From Diphasiastrum complanatum (Eukaryota; Streptophyta; Lycopodiopsida; Lycopodiales; Lycopodiaceae): a stretch of 64,000 bases of DNA. Positions within the stretch are counted from its first letter, which is position 1, and every line of letters begins with the position of its first letter. Positions 24,641 to 37,995 of this stretch are shown here, in pieces. The notes under the pieces were generated by a model. It saw only the letters and a program-made list of their open reading frames with translations. It was not told the origin of the DNA and ran no database searches. A program made the translations under genes and the position numbers. The DNA is taken from assembly GCA_029204225.1 (NCBI GenBank), contig CM055109.1, positions 1,314,673-1,378,672 of the forward strand. Direction: 5' to 3'.

Positions 24641-24790
24641 TCAAGGCAGATACTGTAGCAGAGCTCTCCATCAGTTTAGCAAGGATTTTTTGAAATCTCT
24701 TACTTATTAGGACTCTTCTCAAAACCACCACTTTTAAGGACTTCTCAAAGCTACTACTTTCAGGACTATTCAAAGCTGTCATCTTTGGAG

Positions 24791-27700
24791 ATGGGTGTGG
24801 ATGGTACCCACATTGGGGAGGCAGTACGCTTTCTTGCCAAAGGCAGAGCCCACCAGGCTGCCACCATTTTTCAAGGCAGAGAGAGGAGTGGAGCAGAGGT
24901 GATGAATCGAGTGGCTGCTCTCAGTGCAGGCCTCCAAAAGCTGGGTCTGCAGTCAGGAGATCGTGTAGCCATTGCTGCTCTCAACAGGTGAATTTTTCTC
25001 TGGAATTTTTTTCGTGATTTTCGCTCAACAGTGCAGATACTACCTGCACCTTACAAGTTCAGAGCACTATACGGTTTGGGAATAATGCAGTGATCTCAAA
25101 ATCTTCTGGATGAGCTTTGTAAATATTTGAGTTTCAAGTTTTCGGGTAAAATTGTCTCTAGTATTTGTAGAGACTTTCATTCCTCTTACAAAGTTGCCGG
25201 ATGAAAGTGCAGTGATTGGTATTTGGAATGGCTACTTGCGGTTCCATGTGCTGGAGGCATAATTGCGCCCCTCAATTACAGATGGGTACGTTAGCCTTTT
25301 TACATAGCAGTTGCTCTGAAGCATCACAGCTCCTTCAAACTTTTCCCCTCAAATCTCGAGTCAATGTAGGAAGTGCAGCTGTTTGATGTCTTCTCTTCAA
25401 AATATTAATCCCTTAAAGCTCAAGGTGGCTCAACGCATCAGTTCAATCCTCAATTTCATAGCTGATCGGTGCTGGCATTAGTCCTACTACTTTTTGTTGT
25501 TACAAACTTATTGAAGTGGCTTTTGGCATGTGGTAGAGATGCATATGCAGAAAGATAAACCTTTAAAACACTAGAACATTTTGGAGAATAATAAGTGGCT
25601 TCTGGCATGTACAAGAGATATATATGGAGAAACATAACCGGAGAGCACTTCAAAACTTGCTGGAGACAGAAAAGAAAGAAAGAGATTTTTCTCCCATGCC
25701 TTTCAGAAGAGGCCCCTTGCTGGCTCTCTCCCAGGCTACTTTCCTCTACATGGAACAGCCACTTTTTTCCAGAATCAGTTATTTTCTTGTTCGAGACTGG
25801 TTATGTTTCACAGACCTATGCTTGTGTACGTTTCAAGAACAGGGAAGGGCTTTACTTCACCACCTTTTATTTTCAACCGCCAGTTGAGCTTGAAGATCAT
25901 GGGAGGCAGAAAAGGAAAAAATAAAGGGTTAGCCAGAAGAGGGTTAATATCAATGGCCTTGCTCAAGTAACTGAAACAAAGAAAGACCCAGCATGACAAT
26001 CGCAGAAAATCCTACAAAACATGCAAGCAGATAATCAAAAATAAGATTCTGAATTGAAGAGAACAGGAATAGTGTTTGATAATAATAGGCAAATCAATAT
26101 GAAACTTTTCTAGCTCGAGTCGAAGTAATTGAGAGTAGGGACTTGAAAGCTTGACAATGAGTCTGCAAGGGACACTATAAACGCAAATGAAGCTTTTGAG
26201 AAAAGCAAATACTTGAATTCTGGAGGCAATAGTCCAGATCATAAAAGGATAAAGTGATCTCCAAAAAACAATCAAGAAAGTTAGGGAGTTCAAAATCAAG
26301 ATGTAATTTCTTATGCAAAATTTTGACGTGTAAATTTTTCTTCACTTTCTAACCCAAGGCTTAAATCCATTCCTGGTGAAAATCTCCTTTTTAAAAACTC
26401 ACCCTCCTGGTAAACTGCAGAAGTCTGTAATCAGAAATTTTACATGACCGTTAAGGCCCAAAAAGAGTTCTACTGCTCCTAAAAATCTTCACCAATTTGG
26501 TAAATTCGTCTGCTCTAAGAATGGTGCCTGGAGATTCTTTACAGCCCAGCATACACTAATTTGACGTAAGGATAAGTAAAAATTTTGGTCAAATTTCAAA
26601 AGAAGGAATGGACTTTTCCAGTGACCTTCACAGATGGTTTGAGTCACTTCTAAGCTATATATTCCTCTAAAAGGACTATTCTCCAACACATCAAATTTCT
26701 CAATAAGAGATGAAATCAAATTTCTGTTTTTAATATCTCCTGTTTGTATATGCTTGGGGTTTCATGTCATGTTCACTCAATTACACATTTATATGTATGG
26801 TTCCAATTTCGAAAGTTTCATAGTACAGAATAATATTTGAGCAAGTTCAATTAGTTTGCCTTTATAGAGAAATTGAGGCATTAAATTAAAGAATGAGCTG
26901 CAGAGTGCAGAGGAAGCAAGTGCAGCCATGGAACAAATAGATCCAACCATGTTGGTGGTCGATCAGACTTGCTTTAAATGGTGCTCAGCCCTAAAGTGCA
27001 GGTGTAAGTCTTTGCAGATCACTGCCTTCCTGGGGGAAGAGCTCATTCCAAACAGCACAAGTCAGTGAAGCTCCATCCAAAGACATACAGCATCTTGTGG
27101 TATTTTGAGAAATTACTAACCTAATATGCAAAAAATTTCAGGACAGATTTGAGGTGGATAATCAGTAGCTTATATTTGAGGTGGAGATATACAAAATTCA
27201 AATAACTTCAGTTTGAATAGAATGATGCAATTTTTATGAAGAAAATACTTATTGTACTTATCAGAGGTATTGCAAGATTGAAGAAGTTGTCACCTAGCAG
27301 TAGTATCTAGCAGAAGCATGTTAAACCTTGACTAGTCCAAAATTGCAGCAGTCATGAATGCAGAACGCATCATAAATCTGGGAGCATTTCAGCATGATTT
27401 TGAGCTGCATTGGGCACCTGATGAGATCGCTCTTATTTGTTTCACTTCAGGTATGATACTTCGTGTCTAGCAATGAAAAAGATATTATGTGCAATTCTCT
27501 AAGCACAAAATTGCTCTAGTTCTGGATCTGCCTCCGCCGGAGTTAAGTGCTTTTTCTTATATCCTTAAAAATGTCAGAATTTCGTCTGCAGTAAGAAGAA
27601 CTCAAAACACATTGCTCTGAGATTGCATTGCTTGTTGGATACGTTTGTTCTTTCAAGCTTCCTCGCATCTTCCCTTTTGATGTATTCAATATTCATCTTT

Positions 27701-30700
27701 CAGGGTAGGGTCGTCTTTCGCAATCCATCTTCTCTCATCCTAATGTCTGCAGATATTTCATAACAATATTGAGAACCAGATGAAAACAATTATGGAAAAA
27801 AAACATATATATATATATATACCTTCTTCACAGTCTGACCAATATTGCTCTCTAGGCTTCTGAAATGGGCCCTTTTCTGGTCTTACTTGACAATGATCAG
27901 CAGATAAGAGTGCAGATCTAACAATTAAATTGGAGATTTTGATTTGGTTTCAGAAAAAACTAGCTGGTAGTTTACATGAAATGTAGTATCTTGCAAGCTT
28001 CGTCTGAAAAGATAGGCTGCCCTCCAGCTGACTCTTTGTACTCAGGGATATCCATGATATATAAGGATTGCATACTGAACTTGTTTCACATTGAACCTGA
28101 ACCCTAGCCTCATTTTTGTGACTAGAGGAAGTTCTGTTAATCCTTATATATCCATGATATACAAGGATTGCATACTGAACTTGTTTCACATTGAACCTGA
28201 ACCCTAGCCTCATTTTTGTGACTAGATTCAAGTTTACGAGTTCTTATTTGCAAGAAGAACATCTTTCCTGTACTTCTGAACAAGAATCAAATTTAGGTGC
28301 TGTTATCTGCGAGAAGGACGACTTTCCCTGTACTTTTGTATCATTGCCATTCAAAATGTGTCTTCTTTATTACTACTAACTTGATCTTTGTGTCACCTTG
28401 CCTACTCCTGTTCAATCAGCCAAAAGCCTCAGAAAAATTACTCTTGAAGTCTGAAAATGTCTTAGAAATGTGAATGGTCTATGAAGGAAAGGATCTTCAG
28501 TAACTTTTTCATTCTAGCTGCAGTATATGGGGCAGTTAGTTGGAATTTGGAGCTTGCAAATGAAAGAAGTGAGATCTCCATTCTCTAGAATCTTGCAGAC
28601 CCATGCATGCTCTATCCTATCCGAGGAGTTTTATTTTTGTTGTTCCTTTGTCAGCTAGATGCTTCATGGTGTACCATCATTCACTCAGATCGTGTTAATA
28701 TGCTCCCTTTCCGATAATCACTACCTGAATTTTGTCGTCTAGATCCTCAAGCTTCTGCAGTCAGAAGACTGCGTGAAATGTCTTATGCACACTTATAATA
28801 GGCTAGTGCTCTGTAGGGCGATCTTTGAAATAGTTGCAGGCACTTGAGCTTGAGATGAAATTTTACAATTAGCATGCTGCCTGGGAAATCTGAGTGACAC
28901 TATATGTATGCGCAATGCAGGGACAACTGGAGCCCCAAAGGGGGTTGCCATAAGCCACACTGCTTTACTCATACAAGCTCTAAATAAAATTGCTGTTGTT
29001 GGCTATTCATCTGATGATGTAAGTGCTTCTGATCATTCAAGCAACAATCTTCTGTCACTGCCTTATACCTTGTAAGTATCTAGTATGTGTGGCCATGTTA
29101 GTGTAAGATAATGTTCCTGATAGCCGAGGAGAACCTTTTGCTACAATTTCACATTACTTTCTAGAAGCTTTTGGTAGCACCTTGAGGATTGCAAGTTCAG
29201 AGTCAACCTTGGGCAGTAAACAATGACAATGCAGTTGAATGATATCCCTAATGTTCAGAAACTGCTTCTGGATGTCGGGAATGGTGACCCACTTTCCTCC
29301 ATTGTACGGATCCCACTGCATGTTTCAAGTAGAGTGTACTAGCTTTAATTTCATCATGCATCTTACTGTACTAGATGCTATTCATGGTTAAAACTTAGTA
29401 CAGTATTTAAGCCTTGCAATTTTTTCTGTGCTTTGTATTCTCTTTGAGCTCTATCTTCACATTCTAGTCTCTTTGGCATTCTTGTCAGCTTAGAGCATTT
29501 TGCAGGTATTCTTGCACACTGCACCTTTTTGCCATATAGGAGGGCTTTCATCAGCACTTGCCATGATAATGACAGGAGGTTGTAGTGTTATTCTCCCCAA
29601 GTTTCGAGCTGATGCAGTGCTGACGGCCATAAATGAGCATCTTGTTTCAGCCATGATAACTATTCCTACTATGGTATCTGATCTGTTATCCTTACATGAC
29701 ACAGAAAAGTAAGTTCCGGGAGCTTGATATGAATCATCTTATCCTTCTGATATTGTTTGTTCCACGGAGCAATATATGTTCTTCGTTTCAGGATGTCATT
29801 GTTAAGGCATCCAACTTTTGAGTAAGTACCACGATAGCTCCATTTTGCTAGAACCTCTTACATATGGAGTGATACCCAACAGGCCTTGATGACTTAGAAT
29901 GAAAAAACCAGGCCCTATCTAAGGCAAACGGAACCTGCACAAACAACTTCTGTACCCCCTAAAGCATAGCAAGAAAGGAGAGCTTTATGAAGTAAAATCT
30001 CCGAACTTGAGTAGAAAACTGAAATGGTAATCTAATTTGACATTGTAATCCAGTCAGTTTTAGATATCATAAATAATTAGTACAATGTGCTACTTTTTTC
30101 TGGAAGGGAGAAAACTTGATGCCTTTTGTAAATTTGGCATAACTGGATACTGCTGAACTAACATTTTCTTGTTTGGTTAAAATGTCAAGGGCACTTGTCT
30201 CACAATGTCATGTGTCACATTTGATAGGATTTCATTTGGCGGTGATCAAGATTCAGATCTGTATCTTGATCTAGTGTTCATGTTTTTACTTAGTAGTTCA
30301 GATCATAGTGCTCTAACAAGACATAACCTGGGAATGGATGAGGCTATGATTAAATCTAGTGCAATGGCTAAAATTCAATGCCTATGCTTAATAGCTAAGA
30401 CTAGAGTACTCCAATTATGTGGGCTTTATCTTGCAATTTATCATTAAAACAACTGGTATGGCACTTGTTGTCTGCAGAGTTGATTGTGTAGGCTTGTTCC
30501 TTGAAATGTAAGAATAACAGATCCTTTGCATCAATGCTAAGTAGTTATTGGGGTTTCTCTTTGTGGCAGAGGCCCAAGAGCATACATGGAGCGCACATTT
30601 CCAACTGTCCGAATTCTGCTTAATGGGGGGGGAAGTCTCAGCTCTAATTTACTTGAAACCCTGGAGAGATTTTTTCCAAGTGCACGGATCTTTTCGGCTT

Positions 30701-33700
30701 ATGGTGAGGCATATGATCTAATCATCAACTCGAGCTTGTCATGCTTCTTTTGCTAGGCTGTGTTTAATTTGGTATTTTATCAAATCAGTGAACCTTTAGC
30801 AAATATTTTCTGGTTTAGTGATTTTAACATATTTTTCATGAAATACGAATAACTACTAGGTGTATGTAACACCATATTGAGATTCAATTTCGCTGAATTG
30901 ATTCGAATGAATTTGAATTGTTTTGCAATTCATGTCCTTGGGTTTTTGTGAGTTGTTTTGCTGTACAACGATTTGAACTCCAAAAGGGAATTTGGATCAA
31001 CTTGACCTCAATTTGAGTTGATTTGTACCTCTGAGGTATTTTTGTGAGTAGTTTTTCTTTTTCATACATATGGTAAAGAATGTCTGATCTATGCCATTTG
31101 CTGAATGCCGATAGCAGTTATCGACATAATAGGCAGTTGATGTTTCAAATCTTTCAACTGCAAAATGCTTCTTGGTTTCCAAGGGGAGGCTCGAACCTGG
31201 GACCAAAGAAACTTTGGATGCCAAGCTAACCAGTTGAGCCAAATGAATAGGCTCTTCAAGGAGATAAAGATAGCAGTTTTCTATGTAGTTGTGACTTGCA
31301 CTTTTGACAAATTTACTAATAAGATCAAATATCTCATCCAACAAAATTTGACTTAGATAGGGAAAAAATAAAACCTCAAAACTTTTTTTTTCCCCAATAT
31401 TATGATTGTTTTAATATAGCTTCCTTCTGCTTGTATTTTAGAACTTACACACCTAGCCCTAACTTGGGCCCTTTGACAATATAAATAGGCCATCAAACAC
31501 CTATTAAAAGGTTCTCAAACACTAGGATAGTTCACATGGATCAGATAAAGGAGAGCTTTGTGCATTGATTAGGTGAAAGTTCTATATACCAATCGAATCA
31601 GATTTTTGTACCGTCTATCGTCACATACACTTTCATCTAGTTAGAACCAAGTGTTTTCTGCTCTGTAAGTATTAACTATTCATCACGGATCAGTCAACAA
31701 TGAAGATTCTATCCAAACCAAATCAGACTATCACAAGAAAATATTTTGAATGGGCTGATCATCATTGGAACTGGAATTGCAGTTTAAAAGCTTCAACCGG
31801 CGATTCCCAGAGCATTGCTCAATAATTTTATTTCCAGGACACAGTGAGAAGACAACTTTCCTTTTGGTACACCCTAAATATTGGATAATCTTTGAAAACG
31901 TTTGTGGTTGGTCAAAGCTGAATTAGCACTTCCATTAGGTGGCTACCTTTGGCTTATAACTATCTTCTGAATGGTGTAAATTATAGATTTCAGAGGGTGT
32001 AGGTTTCACTGTTGACAATCATCCTAAGAGATATCACTTTGTTGACAGAGTTATACCTTGCATAATTTGGATGCATATGCTCCATTTGCCATTTGGTAGA
32101 TGTGCCTCTGTAAATCCGCTATGTAAAAGCTTATTCTTCAAGGGGCCTACTGGTGGATGCAATTGGGCTGTTGGAATCTAGTCCTATAGCTTGATTTTTC
32201 TAACAGAGGATAGAATATCACAAGTTGAATTTGTTAGGTTTGCAAAGTTTTGTTGAAGCACTAGAGCTGACCCAAGTTTTATTATTTTGTAATAGGAATG
32301 ACAGAGACTTGTTCCTCCATGTCATTTATGTTGATCCGTGACCCTGATTCCTTACAAGGATCTCTCACTACCAACCTACTTAACAGTGAGCCATACAAAA
32401 GTCCATCAAATAGATTACTGGATAGCATACCAAAAGGTGGCATCTGTGTTGGCACACCAGCACCTCATGTTGAAATTCGAGTACAAAAGATTCAAAAGGA
32501 AGAAAATATGCTATCAGCTACAAATGACAGCGTATCCAATCAATGTATAGCTGTTCTCAGAAGTACAGTGGCCTGCCATGAGATTCAAGATGAACAGATG
32601 TATACCGAAGGACATGTGCTGACAAGGGGACCTCAGGTGATGAAAAAATACTGGGGGCAACCAAAAGAAACAGCTGCTGTCTTCAGGGAAGATGGATGGC
32701 TAGATACAGGAGATGTTGGGTGGATGGATGAGAATGGCAGGCTATGGTTGCGAGGTCGGAGCAAGGATATGATAAAGAGTGGTGGCGAGAATATCCATTC
32801 ATCTGAAGTAAGATCTTTCACTGCCAAAAAGTCACATTCTGGTTTACTCTCAGCATGCCTGATTTTGGAGTGACCGCGGGTCTATGGTTGAGAACTTGAG
32901 GAATAAAATTGTGTTAATCTTATGCCTCAAGACATTCTCTATCTACAAGTTGCAGTATTTTTGCTACATAGGAGTTTGCAACATGTTACATCATGCTATT
33001 GGTAGGAATCCTCTTTTTCATTCCAATTACTAGCTTGTCTAGTCGAATGCCTGTTTCAAAGACCACAAAGAAAATTGTAGTATAAGCCAGTTTGACCCAC
33101 ATGAATTACATCTTTTAAGGAGATCAAGAACGCTGCTTAGATTCAGAAAGGGTTTGGTTTCATCGAGCAAGGAGCACTTTACTCTAATTACTTGTTCTGC
33201 ACGTGTCTTCTATGAGTTCAGAATTCTGTTTGCTCCATTTAACTCATAACTGCCAGTTTTTCTTACTGATATTGGAGATGGATCTGTGCCTTCAAATTTA
33301 CCATATACTCTCAAGTTTCACCTAGACCCATGTTTCTTGAAGCCTCCTGCACCCAAGTTTGTTTGAGGGAACAAGTCCACCTTCGCTTTTTGCACCAGTA
33401 GTTGTCCACTGGAAAGTGACGCTCAAGTTTCAGCTGTTGAGATGATTTATTGACAATAATGATGACCCTATTTCTCCAATTTTGAAATACTGACATACAA
33501 TATACTCAAGTTTGTCTCCTCACTAAAATGCAGTTGACATTCTAGAATGTCTGAGGTCTGACAGATTCTGGAGGTCTGACATATTCTGGTTCTTCATGCT
33601 TTTGTTATGGGTTGCTTAAAATGCCATGCAGCTGTTCATTGTATGATAGTCCCAATATCTTGTTTTTCTATTGAGGAGCCTATTTCTTGCTTTGAGAATT

Positions 33701-34424
33701 TGCAGGTTGAAAGTACACTGCTAAAGCATCCAGCTATCTCAGCTACTTTGGTCTTTGGAGTTCCCGGTCCTCGCTTGAATGAGGCTGTCGTTGCGGTTGT
33801 TCTTTTAAGGAAAGGATGGAAATGGGCAGAAGAAAATGATGCGAACAACAAAGTTGGAATATCTTACACAAATGAGAAAGTTGTGTCATCAGCTTTACTA
33901 CGCATACACTGCTACCGACAAGGATTATCTCGGTATCCATATATATCCTTTTTGGATTCTGTACGTATATGAACAGTCTAAATTTGTGAATTGAAATCAT
34001 ATATTTGAGCCCAAAAATTTCCATGAAATAAAATGTAAAACTAGTCTAGTACGAGATAAGAGTAAATCTGGTCAATCTTCATTTGAACAAGCAGCTCTCA
34101 GTCAGAAAATACGAAGTCCTTACTTATGAACACATTGTAAACTAAAACAGCCATAGACTTAGTGTGACAAATTTTTATAGGAATCAAATTGGTCACAACT
34201 TGTAATGCAACTAACATTGAGTCTCTTATTGCAGGTACAAAGTTCCCAAATATATTGGCAGGCATGTGGAGCCTTTTCCAGTGACATCAACAGGAAAGGT
34301 GAAGAAGACTGTAATTAGAAATATGTTTCTTGATTGCATATCAAGATCTACTCATGAGCAAAATGTTCCTGTAATCCAGCCATTGCATACTGATGAACGG
34401 TTGAAGCTGCAAAGCTCCCTGTAG
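24791..34424 (+). CDS. AAE14: o-Succinylbenzoyl-CoA ligase, phylloquinone biosynthesis (AAE14/MenE type)
   Basis: Eleven exons join in phase: 24791-24987, 25213-25285, 26904-27060, 27349-27450, 28921-29018, 29506-29708, 29793-29822, 30570-30703, 32296-32807, 33706-33932 and 34235-34424, giving 640 residues. The enzyme activates o-succinylbenzoate with ATP and joins it to CoA. Motifs of the AMP-forming family: ICFTSGTTGAPKGV across exons 4-5, HTAPFCHIGGLSSA, LNGGGSLSS, YGMTETCSS across the exon 8-9 junction, WLDTGDVGWMDENGRLWLRG, GRSKDMIKSGGENI, and catalytic Lys in TSTGKVKK. The ending SSL fits a PTS1-like peroxisomal signal, also known for Arabidopsis AAE14. The protein is about 80 residues longer than Arabidopsis AAE14, mainly through exon 9, where about 45 residues sit between PHVEIRVQ and GHVLTRGP. 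The start is the first ATG in the frame that aligns with the family; no plastid transit peptide is obvious. Confidence 0.9.
28047..28225. repeat. 100-bp tandem duplication in AAE14 intron 4
   Basis: The segment beginning TCCATGATATATAAGGATTG at 28051 recurs at 28151 almost unchanged through CATTTTTGTGACTAGA. It lies in the intron between exons 4 and 5. Confidence 0.85.
31157..31255 (-). mobile_element. tRNA-derived SINE head in AAE14 intron 8
   Basis: The minus strand reads GGCTCAACTGGTTAGCTTGG (Pol III A box) and about 35 bases later CCAGGTTCGAGCCTCCCC (B box GGTTCGAGCC). The spacing is that of a tRNA, but the acceptor and anticodon stems do not pair as in a real tRNA gene. A related copy lies at 35213-35297. 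Confidence 0.65.
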
Positions 34425-34458
34425 TGAGATTTGTTGCCACATTCCTTTTCTACCCAGA

Positions 34459-34464
34459 AATAAA
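34459..34464 (+). terminator. AAE14: Poly(A) signal of AAE14
   Basis: AATAAA, 35 bases after the stop codon and followed by an A/T-rich stretch. Close to the stop for a plant 3' end, so a further downstream signal may also be used. Confidence 0.45.
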
Positions 34465-35212
34465 TATAAAAAATTCTTCCATTATATCGTTATTCTGGTT
34501 TATTCATTCACCCATACATGCAAATTTCTGCTTTCCCAATGTGTCTGTCTATATATGCTTTCTTTAGCTACTTACCTTCATCTATCTCAAGACAATGCCT
34601 GGAGCCCAAGGGCAAAGGCTTGACCATTGGGAAAGGACCAATGCCTTAGCCTTGTGAGTTTTTTAGTGCCGTCTACTTTTGTCATAAAAGTTTCTAGAAA
34701 ACTAAATCTTTTGCCACAGCTTTCATGTTCACAATCAATGATTGCATGCCAGTGGACCTTCATGTGGATAATCAATGACTAAATGCCATATTACACTTGG
34801 ATTACACTTGGACCTTTCATTGTCCAACAAAAGGTGTGGCATTCAATCATTAAGCTTGTCAATATGAAATTTGTGGCAAAAGGTTTAGGGTTAGGTATCA
34901 TTTCTTTATTGTTTGTCCACACACACTGTGTGTTTATATTGGTCTATGGATTGGGGATCAACGACTTGATGAACTTCCTTTGCTTGTGTTGGCAAATCTT
35001 CTTGAATGCAATCCTAATCAAGACACTAATTAGTGGCCCTTGCAAATCGATACTTGTAAATGATATTAGAAGTATAGGATGAAGTCATCTCTTCAAGAAA
35101 TTTATTTGGCTAAAAAACCTCATTCTTATTTTTGGGGGTCTGCTTGGAAAATTAGATTAAGGTGTGTACATCTTCTAAATAGGGGTAAAAAACCTTCATA
35201 GGACCATCATTA
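34465..35212. other. 3' flank of AAE14, nothing recognised
   Basis: Short frames only. The phrases AATCAATGA and ATTACACTTGGA are repeated locally near 34735-34810. No gene or mobile element that I can support. Confidence 0.35.
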
Positions 35213-35297
35213 TGCATCTTGGTTTCCAAGGGACGTTTGAGTTTGGGAACAAAGAAACTTGGATTGCAAGCTAACCATTCGAGCCAACCCCGTGGAC
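35213..35297 (-). mobile_element. tRNA-derived SINE head, second copy
   Basis: The minus strand reads GGCTCGAATGGTTAGCTTGC and then AATCCAAGTTTCTTTGTTCC, aligning with the copy at 31157-31255 over about 80 bases. The B box is decayed (CCCAAACTCAAACG). The two copies share TTGGTTTCCAAGGG on the plus strand beyond the tRNA-like part. Confidence 0.6.
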
Positions 35298-35555
35298 CAT
35301 CATTATGGCCAAATTGATTAGATTATGCCTTTACACTGACGCCTCTACCCACAAAGCAAAAGCAATGATAAGGAAAACTGAAAATTAAGCTCCTCATAAT
35401 TGAATCAAAAAAATTTGCTGGTTCTAAAATCACTTTTTAACGTAAAAGACTTTTGAATTTGAATGACTAAAATCAAATTTCAAATGAATAGTACATAGTT
35501 GCCAGAAACACATTTCTGGGCAAAAACGTTCCCAAAAACGCTGGGAAGGGGGGGG

Positions 35556-37995
35556 GGGAAATAGAATACATTACAATTTTTTGCCTCTCCTCGCTGCCAG
35601 AAATGAATGGTGTGAAATTTTGATGTGCTTGGTTCGAGCATGGAAGATTGGATTGTTGGCCAGTTGCGGTGGCCAATTGTTGAGTTGCTTGATTGTCACA
35701 ATAAATACATGGAATGTCTTCAGCCTTGATCACTTGAAGCTCCTCCAAAAGTCTTCTTAGCAATAGGATCTCCTTAGTTGTTGTCATAGCCTTGTACTCA
35801 TATTCAGTTGATGAAAGAGAGATGGTATCTTGCCTTTTGAAAAGCCAAGATATAACTTCTCCACATAAGAATGTAGCAAAAGCACTTGTGAATCTTCTAT
35901 CCACTTTGTCACCTAAAAAATCTGAGTCTGAGTATGCTCTCAAACAAATATAAGTCCCTTGATACACAATGCCAAAGTTTCTTGTAGCCGAGATGTACCT
36001 TAACACTCTTTTGGCACTTTTCCAATGCCATATTAGTGGAATTTGCATGTATTGACTCAATTTGCCACTGACAAAAGCTAAGATCTGGTCTAGAGATGGC
36101 TAAATAGATCAAAGAGCCAATAAGTTTTCTATAGTGATGTTCTCAAAGGATGCTTCCTCACTTTCCTTAGAAAATTTTGCACTTAGCTCCATGGGAGTTT
36201 CAAGTCCTTTACAATCTTTCATGCCAAACTTTTCTAAGATGGATCTAGCATACTTAAATTGACATATGGAAGTAAAATCATTAATTCTAGTGACTTCTAT
36301 TCCAAGTATATCTTTTAGAAGTCCTAGATCTACCATCTTAAATTCACTAGGAAGGGAAATTTTCACATCTCTAATGCCATCAAGATCATTTCCTGTGATA
36401 ATTATATCATCAGCATATAAAACCAAAAAATTGATCTTTCCATCATTACATTTGTAGTACAATGATGGTTCATAAGAACTTACAACAAATCCAATGGAAA
36501 TAAGATAATAATGCAACCTAGAGTACCATGCTCTAGGTGCTCGCTTGAGTCCATAAAGACTCTTCTTCAAAAAGCATACTTTGTCTACTTCTCCATCTTT
36601 GATGAAGCCCTCGGGTTGGCACATGTAAATTTCCTCTTCCAAGAATCCATTCAAGAAAGCATTTGTCACATCAAGCTGAAAGAGCTCCCCTCTGAAGTAG
36701 CAAGACATATGATCAATCCAATGGTTACAAGCTTTGGAACAGGAGCAAAGGTTTCATCATAATCTATGCCTTTGACTTGCAAAAATCCTTTTGCTACAAG
36801 TCTAGCCTTATACTTATGAATGGAAATATATCAAGAAAGAATAAGAGGTGTGAAGTTGAGAATCTTCCCTTTGCTTCCCTTTCTCACTATGAGTGACCCT
36901 TGATGGCTCAGCCCTCACCCTTGTTGATCTTCTTGGGTCCTTTGGAGCTTGAGAAGATCCATTTGGTCTTCAACTCCTTGAAGCTCCTCCTCAGCCATAG
37001 CATGATCATTGATAAGATAAGAGTTGTTGGAAAGCTCCTTCTCTTGACATTGAGAGATTCATCAAAAAGTACATCTCTACTTACAGCAACTTTCTTGGTA
37101 ATAGGATCAAATATCCTATAAGCTTTACTATTTTCACTATAACCAGCAAAGTTGACTTTGAATGAGGTAGCATCTTCCTTCTTCCTTACTTCTAAAGGAA
37201 TGTGTACATAACAAGTACATCCAAAAATTTTCAAATCACTAAGATTTGGCTTTTTGCCATACAATGCTTGAAAAGGTGCGAGTCCTTGAATGGCACTATT
37301 AGTCATTCTATTACATAGAAAGTTTGCACATAAAATAGCTTCTCCTCAAAAAGAAATAGGAAGATATGCATCTAATTTGAATGCTTTAGCACAGTTATAT
37401 AGTGTTCTATTTTTCCTCTCGGCCACTCCATTTTGTTGAGGAGTGTATGTGCATCTAAACTCTCTCCTAATGCCATTAGTTTCACAAAACTCTTTCATCC
37501 TATTGGAGATGTACTCTCCTCCATTATCACATCTTAATACTTTCAAACTAGCATTAAGTTGCTTTTCCACAAGAGTTTTGAACTTTACAAACGACTCACA
37601 TACATCACTTTTCTTAGACAAGAGGTAAAGCCAAGAGTATCTTGATTTATCATCAACAAATGTGACATACACAAGAGCTCCACCATTAGATTCATGTGAA
37701 AATGAATGCACATCCGAGTGTATTAGGTCAAGAGGAGAGTTAGATCTTGTCAAAGATCTCTTGAATGGTTGCTTATGAGATTTGGAGAATCCACAAGCTT
37801 CACAAAGCTTTCCACATTTGGATATGGTTTTGGGTAGTCCAATTGCAATCTCCTCACCATGGTCTCCATAGCTTTGAAGTGAATTTCGGGCTGAGTTTGT
37901 GTTAGCCATTTATGAGCTAACACTGGCTGAATCCTCGCATCAAGCAAGCACATCCCAGAGTCATAAATGGGTACGCAATGAGATAGTTTCAAAAT
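35556..37995 (-). pseudogene. Ty1/copia pol remnant: GAG-pre-integrase, integrase, reverse transcriptase, RNase H
   Basis: Minus-strand order: a decayed GAG-pre-integrase end (37992-37850), zinc-finger and integrase core with LIHSDVH, LRCDNGGEY and YTPQQNGVAERKNR (37840-37346), a stop TGA at 37348-37346 where Trp is expected (SFWGEA), and the integrase C-terminal part with LKIFGCTCYVH (37306-36908). After a deletion of the RT N terminus come LDVTNAFLNGFLEEEIYM, SLYGLKRAPRAWY and LYADDIIITG (36708-36109). RNase H with SSTEYEYKA and CDNQAT follows (36060-35580). The catalytic Asp residues of integrase and the RT YADD are intact, but the stop, the deletion and frameshifts kill it. No gag is adjacent and no LTR was found. 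Confidence 0.85.

Noticed and set aside
24392-24658. Plastid transit peptide for AAE14 encoded just upstream in the same phase
   Set aside because: Two stops separate it from the ATG, it includes an internal tandem duplication and I see no convincing splice pair; left as an open question only.
31157-31255. A tRNA gene on the minus strand
   Set aside because: Both promoter boxes are present, but acceptor and anticodon stems do not pair, and a sister copy shares flanks outside the tRNA-like part. A SINE explains it better.
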